Assembly (NCBI GenBank): GCA_036322855.1
Contig: AP027924.1
Location: forward strand, 248,001 to 312,000
Source: Improbicoccus pseudotrichonymphae
Lineage (GTDB): Bacteria; Bacillota; Clostridia; Oscillospirales; Acutalibacteraceae
Direction: 5' to 3'
DNA: 64,000 nt
A program made the position numbers and the translations under genes. Below are positions 1-9,821 of the stretch, piece by piece. Numbering within the stretch: position 1 is the first letter of the stretch; each line of letters opens with the position of its first letter. The notes beneath the pieces are model-generated. The model saw nothing but the letters and a program-made list of their open reading frames with translations, had not been told where the DNA came from and ran no database searches.

Positions 1-106
1 AATTCTTATAATCCGAACCGCTTTTAATTTCATTGGCTAACTCCATTGCTTTTTTTATATATACATCTTTTTCTTTTCGAATAACTTTCACCCCTAACCA
101 AGCCAT
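1..106 (-). CDS. N-terminus of an unidentified protein, cut by window edge
   Basis: A minus-strand reading frame starts at an ATG at 106 and stays open to the window edge, giving 35 residues that begin MAWLGVKVIRKEKDVY and are rich in Lys and Glu. No clear Shine-Dalgarno sequence precedes the ATG. The fragment is too short for me to assign a family. It is divergent from the P-type ATPase gene, so the interval 107-291 would hold both promoters. It could be a chance frame. Confidence 0.3.
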   Translation of the reverse strand, partial: MAWLGVKVIRKEKDVYIKKAMELANEIKSGSDYKN

Positions 107-291
107 TATAACACAAAAAATATTTTTTAGAATTACTATTGTTTGATTTTGCGCAAATTTTGACAAAATAAAAAACATGTGCTAAAAAGATACGTAATTG
201 TTAATCATATCGTGTGTACTTATGTAAAAAACAATCGATAAATTAAAACGAATAAAAATGAAAACTAAACATAAAAACTTGCAATTGTTGT

Positions 292-2712
292 TTGAAAATA
301 AATGAATTCGAGGAATGTTATTTTTTGGAGAAATTATTTAAAAAAGATTTAATAGTTAAGGATTGTTCGGTGGGTCTTAGCAATAGAGAAGTCGAGCGAA
401 TGATTGCTAAGGGTTTTCTGAATAAAGATACTTCCCCTAAGCCTAAATCTTTGTTTGAAATATTTAAGTCGAATTTTTTTACTCTTTTTAATTTTATAAA
501 TTTAATTCTCGCAATTTTGATTTTATTTACGGCTTCTTTCAGAAATCTTATGTTTATGATTGTGGTATTGTGCAATTCGACAATAAGTTTGATGCAGGAA
601 TTTAGAGCAAGAAGAGCCACGGAAAAACTTAAACTGATGGCAGCCGATAGAATAAAAGTCGTAAGAGAATCAAGAGAGCTTTTTATTGATATTAATCAAG
701 TCGTAATGGGCGATATAATAATCTATGAACGCGGAGTTCAAATAGTCGCCGACTGTGAAATAATTTTGGGAGAATGTGAAGTTAATGAATCTTTTTTAAC
801 GGGAGAATCGGATTTAATAAGCAAAAAAGAAGGAGATATGCTTTTTTCCGGGAGTTATGTTGTCGGTGGCTATGTCAAAGCTCGTGCTCTAAAAGTTGGA
901 GAAAATACATTTTCTTCTGGAATTGCGAAAAAACTTAAAAATATAGAAATTGCAAATTCAGAAATTATGCTTTTTATAAAAAAGATAATAAGAATAATAT
1001 CCATAATTGTTATTTCTGTCGGGATTCCTATTTTTTTGAATCAATTAAGAATAAATTCGTTTAATTATTCTCCTGCGGCATTAAATACGTGTGCAGCGGT
1101 TATCGGGATGATACCGGAAGGGTTAGCACTTCTTACAAGTTCTGTACTGGCATTGGGAGCTTTAAAACTTATGAAGAAAAAAATATTGTCCAAAGATATT
1201 TATTCCATCGAAATTCTTGCCGGTGTTAACATGGTATGTTTGGACAAAACAGGTACCATAACGGAAGGAAAGTTTGAAACCGTTGGCATAATCACCCAAG
1301 AAGATTTATTAAAAAAAAATTCTTTTACAAAAATTCATTCAAGTTTTTCAAATAAAAACAGCAAGTTAACGGAAGCATTAAGATATTTGTCTTCATCCTT
1401 GGATGATAATAGCGAAACTTTCAGTTCTATTAAAAAAATTTTTTACAGAAGAGAATTTAAAAAAAAGCCTGATGAATATATAAATTTTTGTTCAGAAAAA
1501 AAATTTTCTGCAATTTATCTTGAAAACAAGGGAAGCTTTGTGCTGGGTTCTCTTGAATTTATTTTTAAAAATATTGTGTCAAGTAATTTTAATGAAATTA
1601 AAAAAGCATTAAAAAATTATGAAAATTACAGGGTTTTGGCAGTTGGGTTTTCAAGAAATAAAATAAATAAAAAGAATATACCGAACGACACTTCGCTTTT
1701 GGGTTTTGTTTTGTTGCGTGATAAAATAAGGAAAAACATTCAAGAAGTTTTAGATTTTTTTAAAACAAATAGTATTAAAATAAAAATAATTTCCGGAGAT
1801 AGTTTAGAATCTGTAAGTAAAATTTCTAAAACGATAAAAATAAAAGAAAATGACATTAATTCGATTGATGTCAGTGAGATAAATGGCTTTTCTGAAATTT
1901 TAAATTCTGTAACGAAATATGATATTTTCTGCAGAACAACACCGGAAAAAAAAAGAGAAATAATCAAGGCTTTAAAAATAAAAGGTTTTAAAGTGGCAAT
2001 GATTGGTGACGGTGTCAACGATATTTTAGCTTTAAAAGAGGCCGATTGTTCGATTACCATGGCGCACGGAAGTTCCGCGGCAAAAGAGATAGCTCATCTT
2101 ATACTTATAAATTCGAATTTTTCATCTATTCCGTTTGCTATTTCGGAGGGAAGAAGAGCAATAAATAATATCAAAACAACTTCGAGCCTTTTTTTAGTAA
2201 AAACCATATATTCAATAATTTTATCTTTGCTTATTTTGATTTTTGCATTTCCATACCCATTTATGCCAATTCAAATGAGTCTCATAGGTGCATTAACAAT
2301 AGGAATACCATCTTCTCTTTTAGCTTTTGAAGTTAATATCAAAAAAGTAAGTTTACCTTTCTTTCACGAAGTAATAAAAAAGGCCCTACCCACCGCAATT
2401 GTTATATGTATAAATCTGGTTATATGTTTTGTATTTAAAAATTGGTTTTCATTAGATTTAAAGGCATATTCGAGTATTTCGTTGATAACCACGATAATAA
2501 TTGGAATTGCATTTTTAAAAGAAATTATGAATCCGTTAAATTTATTTAGAAAACTTATTTTTTCTATTATCATAGCTACTTTTCTAATTTCGATTATCGT
2601 ATTTCATGACATTTTTTTAATATATAACCCAATTTTTTGGGGTCTAAAAAATATGATCTTAACGATAACGATTTCTGCGCTATCTTTAACTATTTACAAA
2701 CTCGCCAAATAA
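292..2712 (+). CDS. P-type cation-transporting ATPase (CtpE-like)
   Basis: An 806-residue membrane ATPase that pumps a cation at the expense of ATP. Visible landmarks are the N-terminal GLSNREVE actuator-type start, a GESD loop of the actuator domain, the PEGL motif in the membrane part near residue 275, the phosphorylation motif DKTGTITEG near residue 318, the hinge GDGVND near residue 572, and about six C-terminal hydrophobic segments. The PEGL motif followed by LLTSS resembles the CtpE-type P-ATPases, for which calcium transport has been reported. The actual ion here is inference. The start is a TTG without a convincing ribosome site, chosen because the N-terminal homology begins right there. 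The 3' end overlaps convergent miaB by 27 bp. Confidence 0.88.
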   Translation: MKINEFEECYFLEKLFKKDLIVKDCSVGLSNREVERMIAKGFLNKDTSPKPKSLFEIFKSNFFTLFNFINLILAILILFTASFRNLMFMIVVLCNSTISLMQEFRARRATEKLKLMAADRIKVVRESRELFIDINQVVMGDIIIYERGVQIVADCEIILGECEVNESFLTGESDLISKKEGDMLFSGSYVVGGYVKARALKVGENTFSSGIAKKLKNIEIANSEIMLFIKKIIRIISIIVISVGIPIFLNQLRINSFNYSPAALNTCAAVIGMIPEGLALLTSSVLALGALKLMKKKILSKDIYSIEILAGVNMVCLDKTGTITEGKFETVGIITQEDLLKKNSFTKIHSSFSNKNSKLTEALRYLSSSLDDNSETFSSIKKIFYRREFKKKPDEYINFCSEKKFSAIYLENKGSFVLGSLEFIFKNIVSSNFNEIKKALKNYENYRVLAVGFSRNKINKKNIPNDTSLLGFVLLRDKIRKNIQEVLDFFKTNSIKIKIISGDSLESVSKISKTIKIKENDINSIDVSEINGFSEILNSVTKYDIFCRTTPEKKREIIKALKIKGFKVAMIGDGVNDILALKEADCSITMAHGSSAAKEIAHLILINSNFSSIPFAISEGRRAINNIKTTSSLFLVKTIYSIILSLLILIFAFPYPFMPIQMSLIGALTIGIPSSLLAFEVNIKKVSLPFFHEVIKKALPTAIVICINLVICFVFKNWFSLDLKAYSSISLITTIIIGIAFLKEIMNPLNLFRKLIFSIIIATFLISIIVFHDIFLIYNPIFWGLKNMILTITISALSLTIYKLAK

Positions 2713-4005
2713 AGAATTTTTTTCTATTTTGTTAATTCTAACAAAATAAAATTCCTTAGAGTTCGTCTCTTTTGTGTTTTTTATTTTTACTGTTAAATTG
2801 TTATCAAGTCTTCCTGTTAAAAAATTATCTTCATGATTTTCTATTAAAACTCTGAATTCTTTATCTAAAAGTTCGTTTAGCTTTCTCTCTGTTATTTTTC
2901 TTTGTATTTCGATAAACTCTTGCATCCTTTTGATTTTGCATTCTCTTGTGGTTGTATCTTTAAGATTATACGCAAACGTATGTTTTCTGGGGGAATATAT
3001 AAAACTAAAAACAGAAATAAAATTAACTTCTTTGATTAAAGAAAGGGTTTGCCCAAAGTCATCTTCGTTTTCACCAGGAAATCCCACTATAACATCCCCT
3101 GTTATAAAAAAATTTGGCAGATAAAATTTTATCTTGTTGATTATTTCCAAGTATTTTTCTCTCGTATATTTTCTGTTCATCAAATTTAAAATTTTATTAC
3201 TTCCTGATTGAAATGGTAAATGAATGTGATTACACATATATTTATTATTTTTTATCGCATGTATAAGTTCATCGGAAAAATCCTTAGGATGAGATGTCAT
3301 AAATCTCAGGCGATAATCGCCCTTTATTTTATTTATTTCGTTCAATAAAACAGAAAAATTAATATTCGAATCTATAAAATCATTGCCGTAGGAATTAACA
3401 TTTTGACCTAACAAAGTGATATCTTTACAATTTGATTTAATTAAAGTATTAACTTTTTCCAATATTTCGTTTATATCTTTACTTCTTTCTCTTCCTCTGA
3501 CAAAAGGAACTATGCAATAGGAACAAAAATTGTTGCAACCTGAAATTATAGATATCAAAGCCCTAGATTTATTTTTACATTCATTTTTGGGTAAATAAGA
3601 TAAATTAAAATCTTTAAAAATTTTTGAAAATTCATCAAAAGATGTGCCTAAAATTAAATCAACATGAGGATAAGATTTTAAAATCCTCTCTTTTATATGT
3701 TTCTGCTGAGTCATGCACCCGAGAATTATTATAAAAACATTAGGGTTACTGTTTTTGATTTTTTTTAATTCGCCCATATAACCAAAAATTTTATCTTCGG
3801 CGGAATGTCTGACGGCACAAGTATTTATTACTATTAAACCGGCTTCTTCTATTTTGTCAGTTGAAATAAATCCGACATTAACTAGAAATTCTTTTACTCT
3901 TTCAATATCAAATTCGTTTTGTTGGCATCCGAAAACTTTCGTAAAGAAGCCAATTTTATAACCAAAAGCAAATTTATTTAACCATTTTTTTAATTTCTGA
4001 TACAT
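2686..4005 (-). CDS. miaB: tRNA-2-methylthio-N6-dimethylallyladenosine synthase MiaB
   Basis: A radical-SAM methylthiotransferase that adds a methylthio group to i6A37 of tRNAs reading UNN codons. The protein has 439 residues, the normal family length. The N-terminal UPF0004 domain shows the three auxiliary-cluster cysteines (GCQQN near residue 27, NTCAV near 63, GCMTQQ near 97). The radical-SAM CxxxCxxC motif is in SGCNNFCSYCIVPFVRGRER, and a TRAM-like C-terminus follows. RGRERS next to the SAM cysteines is typical of MiaB, although MtaB or RimO are related. It is convergent with, and overlaps by 27 bp, the upstream ATPase gene. Confidence 0.93.
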   Translation of the reverse strand: MYQKLKKWLNKFAFGYKIGFFTKVFGCQQNEFDIERVKEFLVNVGFISTDKIEEAGLIVINTCAVRHSAEDKIFGYMGELKKIKNSNPNVFIIILGCMTQQKHIKERILKSYPHVDLILGTSFDEFSKIFKDFNLSYLPKNECKNKSRALISIISGCNNFCSYCIVPFVRGRERSKDINEILEKVNTLIKSNCKDITLLGQNVNSYGNDFIDSNINFSVLLNEINKIKGDYRLRFMTSHPKDFSDELIHAIKNNKYMCNHIHLPFQSGSNKILNLMNRKYTREKYLEIINKIKFYLPNFFITGDVIVGFPGENEDDFGQTLSLIKEVNFISVFSFIYSPRKHTFAYNLKDTTTRECKIKRMQEFIEIQRKITERKLNELLDKEFRVLIENHEDNFLTGRLDNNLTVKIKNTKETNSKEFYFVRINKIEKNSLFGEFVNS

Positions 4006-4155
4006 AAAATTCGAACTATTTTTGCTCCGATTTTATTAGACTTGACAATACAATTTCCGGATGATTATAATTCAGAATGTCACTTTAGTCAATTCTTGCG
4101 ACCGGCATATTTGAATGAAATACTGAGTAAGTAATAATATTGAGGTGAGTTAAAT

Positions 4156-4857
4156 TTGTTTTACTATTATGATTCTTCTTATTTTTTCTACGCCATAATC
4201 ACGACTGCTATTATGTTTTACGCCCATTTAAAGGTAAAAACGACATTTAACAAGTATGCGAATATTAAATGCAGAAAAAATATCACCGGTTTGTTTTCTG
4301 CTGAAAGCGTTCTTATGCAAAATGAAGTTGATAACGTCGTGATTTCTCAAATCCCTGGAAAATATAATGATTACTACGACCCCAAAACTAATAAAATATG
4401 TCTTTCTGAATTTGTATATTATGACAACAGTATAACCTCAGCCAGTGTCGCAGCGCACGAGGCAGGCCATGCAGTTCAATATTCTAGAAATTACACCTTT
4501 GGGAAAATCAGACAGGGTTTTGTTCCGATTGTGCAAATTTGTTCTAATTTATCCACTCCTTTAGTTTTTTTAGGTTTGTTTCTTCCGTGGAATTTTAACT
4601 TTATAGTAGACTTGGGAATTATACTTTTCAGTACGTCCGTAATATTTCATTTAATAACTTTACCGGTGGAATTAGATGCGAGCAGGCGAGCCTTATCTGC
4701 ACTCGAATGTTCGGGTTATTTTGACGGCGAAGAGTTATTAGCAGCTAAGAGAGTTTTGAACGCCGCGGCTTTTACTTATGTTGCGTCTTTGTCCAGTTCG
4801 TTTATGTATCTTTTCAGGTTAATTGCGATATCTAATAGCAGAAAAAAAAATGATTAA
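4156..4857 (+). CDS. Membrane zinc metallopeptidase (YugP-like)
   Basis: A 233-residue integral membrane protein with the zinc-peptidase motif HEAGH at residues 101-105, preceded by SVAA and followed by AVQYSR, as in the neutral zinc metallopeptidase_2 (YugP) family. Hydrophobic segments lie at the N-terminus, around residues 125-175 and at the C-terminus. The start is TTG at 4156 behind a GAGGTGAG ribosome site. The substrate is unknown for this family. It is tandem with asd, 9 bp away, so the two are probably cotranscribed. Confidence 0.85.
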   Translation: MFYYYDSSYFFYAIITTAIMFYAHLKVKTTFNKYANIKCRKNITGLFSAESVLMQNEVDNVVISQIPGKYNDYYDPKTNKICLSEFVYYDNSITSASVAAHEAGHAVQYSRNYTFGKIRQGFVPIVQICSNLSTPLVFLGLFLPWNFNFIVDLGIILFSTSVIFHLITLPVELDASRRALSALECSGYFDGEELLAAKRVLNAAAFTYVASLSSSFMYLFRLIAISNSRKKND

Positions 4858-4866
4858 TCTTTTTAG

Positions 4867-5964
4867 GTGTATGAAATGCAAAAAATAAAAGTTGCCATTC
4901 TTGGTGCCACAGGAATGGTTGGCCAGAATTTTATTAATTTGTTGGTGAAGCATTCCTGGTTTGAAATAGGTTTTTTAGCAGCAAGCGACAGATCTTCAGG
5001 TAAAACATTAAAAGAAGCTGTGAAAAATAAAAATTTTCTAAAGAATGTTCCAGATTCTATTTTAAATAAAATAATTCTGAATATTGAAAAAGACGCCGAA
5101 TATATCGCAAAAAATACAGATTTTGCTTTTTGCGCCGTGGATATGCCAAAAGAAGCCGTTCAGGAATTGGAATATAAATACGCAAAACTCGAATGTCCGA
5201 TTGTGTCAAATAATAGTGCTCATAGATGTACAAAAGATGTTCCTATGATAATACCCGAAATTAATTATAAACATTTGGAAATAATCAAATTTCAGAAAGA
5301 AAGACTTAATACTAAACATGGTTTCATAGTAACCAAACCCAATTGCTCTATACAGACTTTCGTTCCGGCATTGCATCCTTTGAAAAATTTGGGTTTGAGA
5401 AATATAATTTTATGTACATATCAAGCGGTCTCCGGAGCCGGTAAAACAATTGAAAGTTTTTCAGAAATACAAGACAATATAATTCCTTTTATAGAGAATG
5501 AAGAATCTAAAACAGAGGAGGAACCTCTAAAAATATGGGGTGAAATCAAGGGTAAGGAAATAATTTCTTCAAATTTGCCGATAATAAGTTCTCAGTGCTC
5601 CAGAGTCCCTGTAAGTCATGGTCATATGGCTACAGTTTTTGTTAAATTTGATCAAAACATAAGTAAAAAAGATATAATAGACAAATGGACTAATTTTAAG
5701 TTTGATTTCGATTTGCCTAGTTCTCCGAAAAATTTAATTGAGTATAATGAAGATTTATTTCGACCACAAACCAGGCTTGATCGAGACAGAGGGGGTGGTA
5801 TGACAATAACCACAGGTAGACTTAGGAAAGATCCAATTTTGGATTATAAATTTACATGTTTGTCGCACAATATTATCAGAGGATCGGCCGGCGGTAGCGT
5901 CTTATTAGCAGAATTACTTGTCAAGAAAAAATATATAAGTTCGTCTTCTTGCGTTTATCGTTGA
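4867..5964 (+). CDS. asd: Aspartate-semialdehyde dehydrogenase
   Basis: Reduces aspartyl-4-phosphate to aspartate semialdehyde on the lysine/threonine/methionine/diaminopimelate pathway. The 365-residue protein has an N-terminal NADP site (AILGATGMVGQNF) and the catalytic cysteine in KPNCSIQ near residue 160. The stretch VSGAGKTIESFSEIQDNIIPF and the following Glu-rich segment match the archaeal/fungal-type Asd rather than the enterobacterial one. GTG at 4867 or the ATG at 4876 could be the start. It lies 9 bp after the zinc peptidase gene. Retention fits a need for diaminopimelate for the cell wall. Confidence 0.93.
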   Translation: MYEMQKIKVAILGATGMVGQNFINLLVKHSWFEIGFLAASDRSSGKTLKEAVKNKNFLKNVPDSILNKIILNIEKDAEYIAKNTDFAFCAVDMPKEAVQELEYKYAKLECPIVSNNSAHRCTKDVPMIIPEINYKHLEIIKFQKERLNTKHGFIVTKPNCSIQTFVPALHPLKNLGLRNIILCTYQAVSGAGKTIESFSEIQDNIIPFIENEESKTEEEPLKIWGEIKGKEIISSNLPIISSQCSRVPVSHGHMATVFVKFDQNISKKDIIDKWTNFKFDFDLPSSPKNLIEYNEDLFRPQTRLDRDRGGGMTITTGRLRKDPILDYKFTCLSHNIIRGSAGGSVLLAELLVKKKYISSSSCVYR

Positions 5965-6024
5965 CAACAGTAATATAAGTAATTACAATTTCATATTATG
6001 TTTATATTGAATGGGGGTTTAATT

Positions 6025-6255
6025 TTGGTTTTTGAAAAAATAAGAAAGATTATAAGTGAAAAATTTGAGTTGAGCGAAGACAATATCACCGAGCAAACCG
6101 ATATAGTTGAAGATCTAGAAGCTGACTCTTTGGACATGGCCGATTTGATTTCGAGTTTGGAAGGCGAGTTCGGAGTGGAGATATCTTTGGAAGACGTTAA
6201 AGATTTTAAAAATTTGGGCGACATAAGTAACTACATAGAATCAAAAATTCGTTGA
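6025..6255 (+). CDS. acpP: Acyl carrier protein
   Basis: Carries growing acyl chains on a 4'-phosphopantetheine arm for fatty-acid synthesis. I choose the TTG at 6025, preceded by a GGGGG ribosome site at 6012-6016. It gives a 76-residue protein with Ser35 in the DSLDM attachment motif, the usual ACP size. A longer frame opens at an ATG at 5998 but would add nine hydrophobic residues foreign to ACPs. The protein is strongly acidic. FabG is encoded elsewhere in this window. Confidence 0.93.
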   Translation: MVFEKIRKIISEKFELSEDNITEQTDIVEDLEADSLDMADLISSLEGEFGVEISLEDVKDFKNLGDISNYIESKIR

Positions 6256-6316
6256 TTTTAGGCATATTTTTTAAAAAATCGAATACTTATTAATCGAAGA
6301 AAAGAAGTGCAAATTG

Positions 6317-6544
6317 ATGAAATTAAGTGAATTAAATGTAGGCGAAAAAGCAAAAATAACGTTAATAAATGGTAATAAATCAATTAAAAGAAGAATTATG
6401 GATATAGGTTTAATCCCGGGAACAGTAGTAGAGTTGATTAAATATGCTCCTCTGGGTGATCCGATTCAAATTAGTGCGAAAGATTTTGACGTAATTATAA
6501 GAAAAGAAGACGCCAATTACATAGAAATAATTAAGGAAAATTAA
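6317..6544 (+). CDS. feoA: Ferrous iron transport protein A
   Basis: A small SH3-like cytosolic partner of the ferrous iron permease FeoB. The 75-residue protein MKLSELNVGEKAKITL... contains the family pattern RRIMDIGLIPGTVVEL and DPIQISAKDFDVIIRKEDA. The ATG at 6317 follows a TTG at 6314, and either may be used. It is separated by 11 bp from feoB, so the pair is one operon. Confidence 0.93.
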   Translation: MKLSELNVGEKAKITLINGNKSIKRRIMDIGLIPGTVVELIKYAPLGDPIQISAKDFDVIIRKEDANYIEIIKEN

Positions 6545-6555
6545 AGAAGTAACAA

Positions 6556-8634
6556 ATGAAATATTTAAATTTTACTAGAAAAAAAAGCGTTTGCGCCTTA
6601 AACAAAAAGGGAGATATCCCAAATGAAGTAGAAAAAATGATAAAAGTAGCTCTTGTTGGCAATCCAAATACCGGCAAGAGCACTTTATTTAATTACCTGA
6701 CGGGGGATGCACAATATATAGGAAATTGGCCGGGTGTTACCGTAGAAAGAAAAAAAGGAAGAATAAAAAAGTCAAAATCGCCTATTGAAATAATTGATTT
6801 ACCCGGGATTTATTCACTTTCTCCGTATTCGCCCGAAGAAATAATAACAAGAAATTATCTCCTGAGCACAAAACCCGATATAATTTTAAACATAGTCGAT
6901 GTCACAAATTTAAAAAGAAATTTGTATTTAACTACCCAATTAATGGAATTGGATATTCCCATATTATTAGCACTTAATATGTGTGATTTGTTAAAATCTA
7001 AAAGAAAAACTGTTGATTTTTGTGAACTCGAAAACTGTCTTGGCGTAAATACCGTAATGATTTCGGCAAATAAAAATATAGGGATCGAAGATTTAAAAGA
7101 AAATATACTAAAAATATATAATTTCGATAGAAACAATAAAATAATTAATTTTTACAACGAAAGTATTGAACTTAAAATTGCAAAGATAAATAAATTAATG
7201 GGTAACGATCAAATTTCAAATAAAAGATTTATTTTAGTTAAATTTTTAGAAAACGATTTATTAATTAATAATTACATTGAATTAGACGATAAAACATTAA
7301 AAAAAATAGATGAAATTAAAGATTTTTCCGATGAAGAAGAAATAGTTAACTCTCGTCATGAATTCATTAGAAAAGTTAATGATAAAACTGTTAAAAATAT
7401 CGAAAATAAAACTAAATTTTCATATAAAATAGATAAAATAATTACCGGAAAATATACTTCTTTACCTATTTTTTTCACCTTAATAGCGCTTATTTTCTAT
7501 TTTTCTTTTGGACCTTTTGGTACTTTTTTAGAAAATTCTTTGCGAATTTTTTTAAAGTATCAATTTAATTTATTGGCAAACATTTTATCACAATTTGGTG
7601 TATCCGAAAAATTGAAAAGTTTGATTTTTGGTGCACTTATTTCTGGCGTCGGGGAAATTATTACGTATATCCCTCAGATATTGATACTATTCGGCTCATT
7701 AGCGCTTCTAGAAGATACCGGTTATATGGCTCGTTCGATATTTATAATGGACAAAATTTTAAAAAATTTTGGCCTTTCCGGTAGGGCTTTCGTTCCAATA
7801 TTAATGGGATTCGGGTGTAACGTTCCGGCAATTTTAAGCACAAGAATTCTTAAAAACAAAAAAGAAAAAAAATTAAGTATATTTCTCATACCTTTTACAT
7901 CGTGCAGCGCTAAATTGCCTGTTTACATTTTGTTTTTAAATTTATTTATACCAAAAAACAAACCATTGTTTATATTTTTAATATACCTATTTGGAATAGT
8001 TTTGGGGTTGATAAACACTTTGTTTTTTAAAAATATAATGATCAAAGATGAAGAAATGCTGTTTATGATGGAAATGCCAGATTATAAGTTACCGTCGTTA
8101 AAAAACATAATTATGCATGTTAAAAAACGTTTGAAAGATTTTTTAGAACGTGCCGGTACGGTTATTTTTGGTTGTTCTATAATAATATGGTTTCTTCAAT
8201 CATTTAATTTAAGACTAAAGTATGTTGTTGATAGCTCCGAAAGCATACTTGCCTTCATAGGTAACTTGCTATCTCCGTTGTTTATACCATGCGGATTTGG
8301 AACATGGCGCCCATGTGTGGCATTAATATCTGGGTTATTTTCAAAAGAATCCATAGTGAGTACCATCGCAGTTACGTACCATAACCCAAATATGCAACTG
8401 GAGCAATCGTTAAAAGGTGATTTTAATATAGTAAGTATGTTATCTTTTATAATTTTTGTACTGCTCTATACTCCGTGCGTAATGACAATATCAACAATGA
8501 AACAAGAACTTAAGAACGGAAAGATAACATTTTTTATAGTTTTGTATCAAATTTTATTTGCTTGGTTCATGTCAACATTGTTCTATCAAATGGGAAGTTT
8601 AATGAAAATATTGTTGAAATTTATATATTGTTGA
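6556..8634 (+). CDS. feoB: Ferrous iron transporter FeoB
   Basis: A GTPase-coupled inner-membrane Fe(II) importer of 692 residues. The N-terminal G domain has G1 GNPNTGKST near residue 36, the DLPGIYSLSPYSPEE G3 region and the NMCD G4 motif. The membrane part carries the gate-type motifs GVGEIITYIPQI, FGCNVPAI and the second-half SKESIVST. It starts with an unusual extra 30 residues (KYLNFTRKKSVCALNKKGD) before the G domain. It lies directly downstream of feoA. No Fur box was identified upstream. Confidence 0.95.
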   Translation: MKYLNFTRKKSVCALNKKGDIPNEVEKMIKVALVGNPNTGKSTLFNYLTGDAQYIGNWPGVTVERKKGRIKKSKSPIEIIDLPGIYSLSPYSPEEIITRNYLLSTKPDIILNIVDVTNLKRNLYLTTQLMELDIPILLALNMCDLLKSKRKTVDFCELENCLGVNTVMISANKNIGIEDLKENILKIYNFDRNNKIINFYNESIELKIAKINKLMGNDQISNKRFILVKFLENDLLINNYIELDDKTLKKIDEIKDFSDEEEIVNSRHEFIRKVNDKTVKNIENKTKFSYKIDKIITGKYTSLPIFFTLIALIFYFSFGPFGTFLENSLRIFLKYQFNLLANILSQFGVSEKLKSLIFGALISGVGEIITYIPQILILFGSLALLEDTGYMARSIFIMDKILKNFGLSGRAFVPILMGFGCNVPAILSTRILKNKKEKKLSIFLIPFTSCSAKLPVYILFLNLFIPKNKPLFIFLIYLFGIVLGLINTLFFKNIMIKDEEMLFMMEMPDYKLPSLKNIIMHVKKRLKDFLERAGTVIFGCSIIIWFLQSFNLRLKYVVDSSESILAFIGNLLSPLFIPCGFGTWRPCVALISGLFSKESIVSTIAVTYHNPNMQLEQSLKGDFNIVSMLSFIIFVLLYTPCVMTISTMKQELKNGKITFFIVLYQILFAWFMSTLFYQMGSLMKILLKFIYC

Positions 8635-8727
8635 AATTTATATTTTGGTGTTATATTTAATTTTTATTAATAAATTTCATACTTCTCAAATAAAATATAT
8701 ATTAAATTCCTAAAAGAAGTGATATGT

Positions 8728-9006
8728 ATGAACGCTGAATCAAAAGTAAAACATGTTCTAGTATTAGAAAATAAGCAATTTTTGAAATTAAATGGTGTTA
8801 ATGAGTTAGGAAGGTTTGATGATCGTTGCGTAAGTGTGTTTACAAAGGACGATAAATTATCTTTATGCGGTTCAAATCTCAAAATAGAGAAATTTTGCGT
8901 TGGAACCGGCGAACTGGAAATTTCTGGAAAAATTTTTTCCATAACATATTCGGATCGCAAGAATATCTTAAACAAGGGCATATTTTCAAAAATTTTTGGT
9001 AAGTAG
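8728..9006 (+). CDS. yabP: Spore coat/cortex protein YabP
   Basis: A 92-residue member of the YabP/YqfC family, small beta-rich sporulation proteins made in the mother cell. The pattern LKLNGVNELGRFDD...LCGSNLKIEKFCVGTGELEISG is typical. The ATG at 8728 is placed 6-9 bp after AAGAAGTGA; a GTG at 8719 lies inside that ribosome site. It is followed 11 bp later by yabQ, the conserved partner in endospore formers. Whether this lineage still makes spores cannot be told from the window. Confidence 0.8.
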   Translation: MNAESKVKHVLVLENKQFLKLNGVNELGRFDDRCVSVFTKDDKLSLCGSNLKIEKFCVGTGELEISGKIFSITYSDRKNILNKGIFSKIFGK

Positions 9007-9017
9007 CATTAGGAAAC

Positions 9018-9347
9018 ATGAATTTAATTTATATTTTGTTATTTTCTCTGCTCACAGGGCTAGTTTTAAGTGTTTTATATGTCGCATTTAAAGTAATTAA
9101 GCTCTTTTTCGAAAGAAATAATTTAGTTATCCTTATTTTCGATATTCTATATTTTTTAATTTCTTCCATTATAACATTTGTATTTGTTTTAATAATAAAT
9201 AACGGCCATATAAGATTTTACATAATTTCTGTGATTTTAATAGGTTGGTTAATTAATCACTTGACGTTAGGCAAAATAATATTTGATTTCTCAAAGAAAA
9301 TCGTGAATAGGCTGAAAAAATTGAAATTTATATTCTACAAAAAATAA
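9018..9347 (+). CDS. yabQ: Spore cortex biosynthesis protein YabQ
   Basis: A 109-residue membrane protein with about three hydrophobic helices (residues 3-28, 36-60, 66-86) and a basic tail, matching the small YabQ family in size and in its place just after yabP. YabQ is needed for cortex formation in Bacillus subtilis. The assignment rests on gene order and hydropathy pattern more than on strict motifs. The remainder of the usual cluster (divIC) is missing; a MITE and a tRNA follow. Confidence 0.7.
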   Translation: MNLIYILLFSLLTGLVLSVLYVAFKVIKLFFERNNLVILIFDILYFLISSIITFVFVLIINNGHIRFYIISVILIGWLINHLTLGKIIFDFSKKIVNRLKKLKFIFYKK

Positions 9348-9356
9348 GTGTTGTAT

Positions 9357-9521
9357 TAGGGCCTGTTCCTACTATTGTTAAACAATCGCATTTTGTTAAT
9401 TTTTTATATTAAATTGTGTTAAATTTTTTCATAATACACCAGTATTATTTCAAAAATTTGCCTTATTTAATTTAAAAATTATTCAAAAATCGATTATTTA
9501 AAATAGTAGGAACAGGCCCTA
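9357..9521. mobile_element. MITE with perfect 20-bp terminal inverted repeats
   Basis: The left end TAGGGCCTGTTCCTACTATT (9357-9376) is exactly the reverse complement of the right end at 9502-9521. The 165-bp element between is AT-rich and has no coding potential. The CCTGTTCC core resembles the ends of the IS5-type element at 15476-16306, so this is probably a non-autonomous derivative of a related element. Confidence 0.75.
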
Positions 9522-9718
9522 GATTTCTTTAGTGTATCAAGTGTTACATAACTAAATTGCCTTGTATAATAAAAAAATATTGAAAATTTAATGTAAATAA
9601 ACTGTGCAATAAATTTATTTTTAAAAATAAATAGAATTTTAATATGTAAGATACGATTTAAGATAGTATTTGACTTCAATTAATACTTCGTGCTACAATT
9701 CAAACACTGTTGTCAGTT

Positions 9719-9794
9719 GCTGTTATGGCTCAGTTGGCAGAGCACTTCCTTGGTAAGGAAGAGGTCTCGGGTTCGAATCCCGATAACAGCTCCA
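9719..9794 (+). tRNA. tRNA-Thr (anticodon GGT)
   Basis: A complete 76-nt cloverleaf. The acceptor GCTGTTA pairs with TAACAGC, the anticodon stem CTTCC/GGAAG encloses loop TTGGTAA with anticodon GGT, the T-arm carries GGTTCGAATCC, and CCA is encoded at the 3' end. It lies 27 bp from the 3' end of family gene A. Confidence 0.95.
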
Positions 9795-9821
9795 CCCAGT
9801 TAGGATTTTTATGGTAAGAAT

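Noticed and set aside
6256..6316. Riboswitch or Fur box before feoAB
   Set aside because: The gap is only about 60 bp, and I see neither a structured element nor a Fur-like palindrome.
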